DNA of 64,000 nucleotides from Micromonospora sediminicola (GTDB lineage Bacteria; Actinomycetota; Actinomycetes; Mycobacteriales; Micromonosporaceae), in assembly GCF_900089585.1 (NCBI RefSeq), contig NZ_FLRH01000004.1, positions 1,233,001 through 1,297,000 on the forward strand, in the 5' to 3' direction. Position 1 is the stretch's first letter. The number at the start of each line of letters is the position of its first letter. The translations under genes and the position numbers were made by a program. Below, piece by piece: positions 62,930-64,000 of this stretch. The notes beneath the pieces are model-generated. The model was not told the DNA's origin. It made no database searches and saw only the letters and a list, made by a program, of their open reading frames with translations.

Positions 62930-62960
62930 CCCTCGGTTCTACCAGGCCGGCGGCCGGATC

Positions 62961-63602
62961 TCAGCGCGGGCGGCCGGCGGCCCGCCGCGGGGAGACCTGC
63001 TCCGGCACACGCGGGCGCGCGGGCGGCCGCCAGGCGCGGCCGTTGGCGTAGATCACCCGGAAACCGAGGTACGCGGCGAGCGGCGCCCAGTGCGCCGAGC
63101 CCATCCGCAGCTCGGCGGCGTTGTGCCGCTGCCCGTTGGCCAGCACGTCGAGCAGCACGGTCTCGAAGGCGGCCGACTCGACCCAGTCGACCTCGCGGGT
63201 GAAACCGCAGACCAGCGCCGCCCCGGTGACGTCGAGGAACCCGCGCAGCGCGGCGTCCGAGGCGCGCAGCACCGAGCAGCTGCCGAAGTAGAGGCGGCGC
63301 CCCTCGCAGCGGCCGGCCATCCGCTCGGCCACGTCGGACAGCTCCACCGAGTCCCAGTCGGTGAGGCAGAGCCGGCTCGGCTCGCCGTGCATGGCGAAGA
63401 AGCCGACCCGGTGGTCCGCGTACTGCTTGAGCAGCCACCGGTCGAGGAAGTAGAACAGCTCGTCGCGGGTGGCGGCGTCCTTGTGGATATAGCGGATCCG
63501 GCCCAGCCGTTCGAGCAGGTCGAGGGTGGGCAGGACCGAGCCCCGCTCGTTGAGGTCACGGTGCCACTGCCCCTCGACGCAGAACACGCCGCCACGCGCC
63601 AA
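62961..63602 (-). CDS. Uncharacterised protein with caspase-like His/Cys pair
   Basis: 213 residues from TTG 63602. The start is decided by GGGGAGG at 63609-63615, 6 nt upstream. It resembles a conserved actinobacterial family without an assigned function. FFAMHGE (His72-Gly73) and YFGSCSVL (Cys109), each after a hydrophobic strand, match the arrangement of the clan CD cysteine peptidases (caspase, CHAT). A protease or signalling role would follow but is inference. The C-terminus is Arg/Pro-rich. Confidence 0.62.
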   Translation of the reverse strand: MARGGVFCVEGQWHRDLNERGSVLPTLDLLERLGRIRYIHKDAATRDELFYFLDRWLLKQYADHRVGFFAMHGEPSRLCLTDWDSVELSDVAERMAGRCEGRRLYFGSCSVLRASDAALRGFLDVTGAALVCGFTREVDWVESAAFETVLLDVLANGQRHNAAELRMGSAHWAPLAAYLGFRVIYANGRAWRPPARPRVPEQVSPRRAAGRPR

Positions 63603-63904
63603 CGCCCACCTCCCCGCCCACGAGGGTCGCCGCCCTGGTCGCCCCCGGGCCCGGCAGCAGACGTTACCGCCCCCGTCCGACAGGCGACATCACCCTCGGT
63701 GTCACTCCGCGCGCGGATGGTGCCCGGTCGTCCGATTCGCAAACGCCACTATTCACAGGCAATACCCAGCAACAATGGTATGTGAGAACAATTTCCGCTA
63801 ATCACCACGAAGACTCCCGTCGGCTGTCACGGTAAACAGGACGGGACGTAGCGGTCGATGTGCCCCGTCCCAACCCCAGTTCCGCTCTCATCGGGAGGAC
63901 TCCT
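63603..63904. other. 302-bp intergenic region with an AT-rich segment
   Basis: Between divergent genes. Bases 63715-63825 are clearly less GC-rich than the rest of the window and contain TATG, AATTT and TAAT runs, fitting promoter DNA for the secreted-protein gene at 63905. No gene is seen in it; short ORFs here are shadows. Confidence 0.5.
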
Positions 63905-64000
63905 GTGCGCGTCAACACCCTGAAGCGGGCGGCCGTCGCGTTCGCGCTGGCCCTGCCCGGGGCCGCCGTCGCGACGGTCGTCGCCGCACCGGCGGCCCAC
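63905..64000 (+). CDS. Secreted protein, N-terminal part only (cut by window edge)
   Basis: GTG 63905 with GGGAGG 6 nt upstream opens a frame that runs off the window. The 32 visible residues are a signal peptide: Arg/Lys near the start, hydrophobic core AVAFALALPGAAVATVV, and an AAPAA cleavage region. The mature protein cannot be identified. Confidence 0.7.
   Translation, partial: MRVNTLKRAAVAFALALPGAAVATVVAAPAAH

Overview
The window is very GC-rich DNA with third-position G/C bias, many GTG starts, GTGA/ATGA stop-start overlaps and an actinobacterial gene set (mycothiol-type DinB-fold protein, F420/PPOX-type flavoproteins, Mec-CysO-CysM cysteine synthesis, LAL regulator, CebR-type operator). 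The protein style and the intergenic palindromes best fit a Micromonosporaceae chromosome (Micromonospora or a close relative); this is inference from pattern recognition, not a database match. About 60 protein genes are supported. No rRNA, tRNA, CRISPR array, transposase or prophage was seen.

Region 1 (1-13208) is an exopolysaccharide/cell-surface glycan locus: the end of a polyprenyl-phosphate sugar transferase, the complete dTDP-L-rhamnose pathway split into divergent rmlDB and rmlAC pairs, a Wzz-like chain-length protein, a Wzx-like flippase, a Wzy-like polymerase, four soluble glycosyltransferases and a GT-C membrane glycosyltransferase, several of them translationally coupled. Region 2 (13205-22331) has a kinase-remnant membrane protein and then a histidine-utilisation operon: an RpiR/SIS regulator with an operator inside its own promoter, hutU, an M20 amidohydrolase, hutF, hutI and hutH. 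No hutG is present, so the M20 enzyme may deformylate N-formylglutamate.

Region 3 (22336-37016) holds a secreted Calx-beta-like protein and a minus-strand block resembling the mycobacterial clpS to rdgB neighbourhood: clpS, DUF2017, mec, cysO, cysM, an MBL-fold hydrolase, rph and rdgB. The CysO sulfur carrier has an unusual 23-residue tail after its Gly-Gly. A degenerate P-loop protein, a LAL-type LuxR regulator, the NAD-salvage genes pncB and pncA, and an MFS exporter follow. Between 37017 and 37557 is a gene-free stretch packed with palindromic repeats.

Region 4 (37558-46968) carries ctaD, an FAD monooxygenase, a GH12-CBM2 endoglucanase behind a near-perfect CebR box, an aldo/keto reductase, a LigD-type phosphoesterase fused to a ligase domain that has lost its catalytic lysine, a threonine synthase, a cupin and a frameshifted membrane protein. 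Region 5 (47135-64000) has a two-component system, a PepSY protein with Asp-rich repeats, a T4 beta-family protein, a cysteine-free IscA-like protein, an aquaporin, a PBP4-type carboxypeptidase, a pair of paralogous membrane-anchored proteins sharing an extracellular domain, small flavoproteins, a pentapeptide-repeat protein, a serine hydrolase and a protein with a caspase-like His/Cys pair.

Two themes cut across the window. Many first-in-operon genes have a TANNNT -10 box ending 5-7 nt before the start codon, implying leaderless transcripts. Several disordered protein segments are built from short in-frame tandem DNA repeats.
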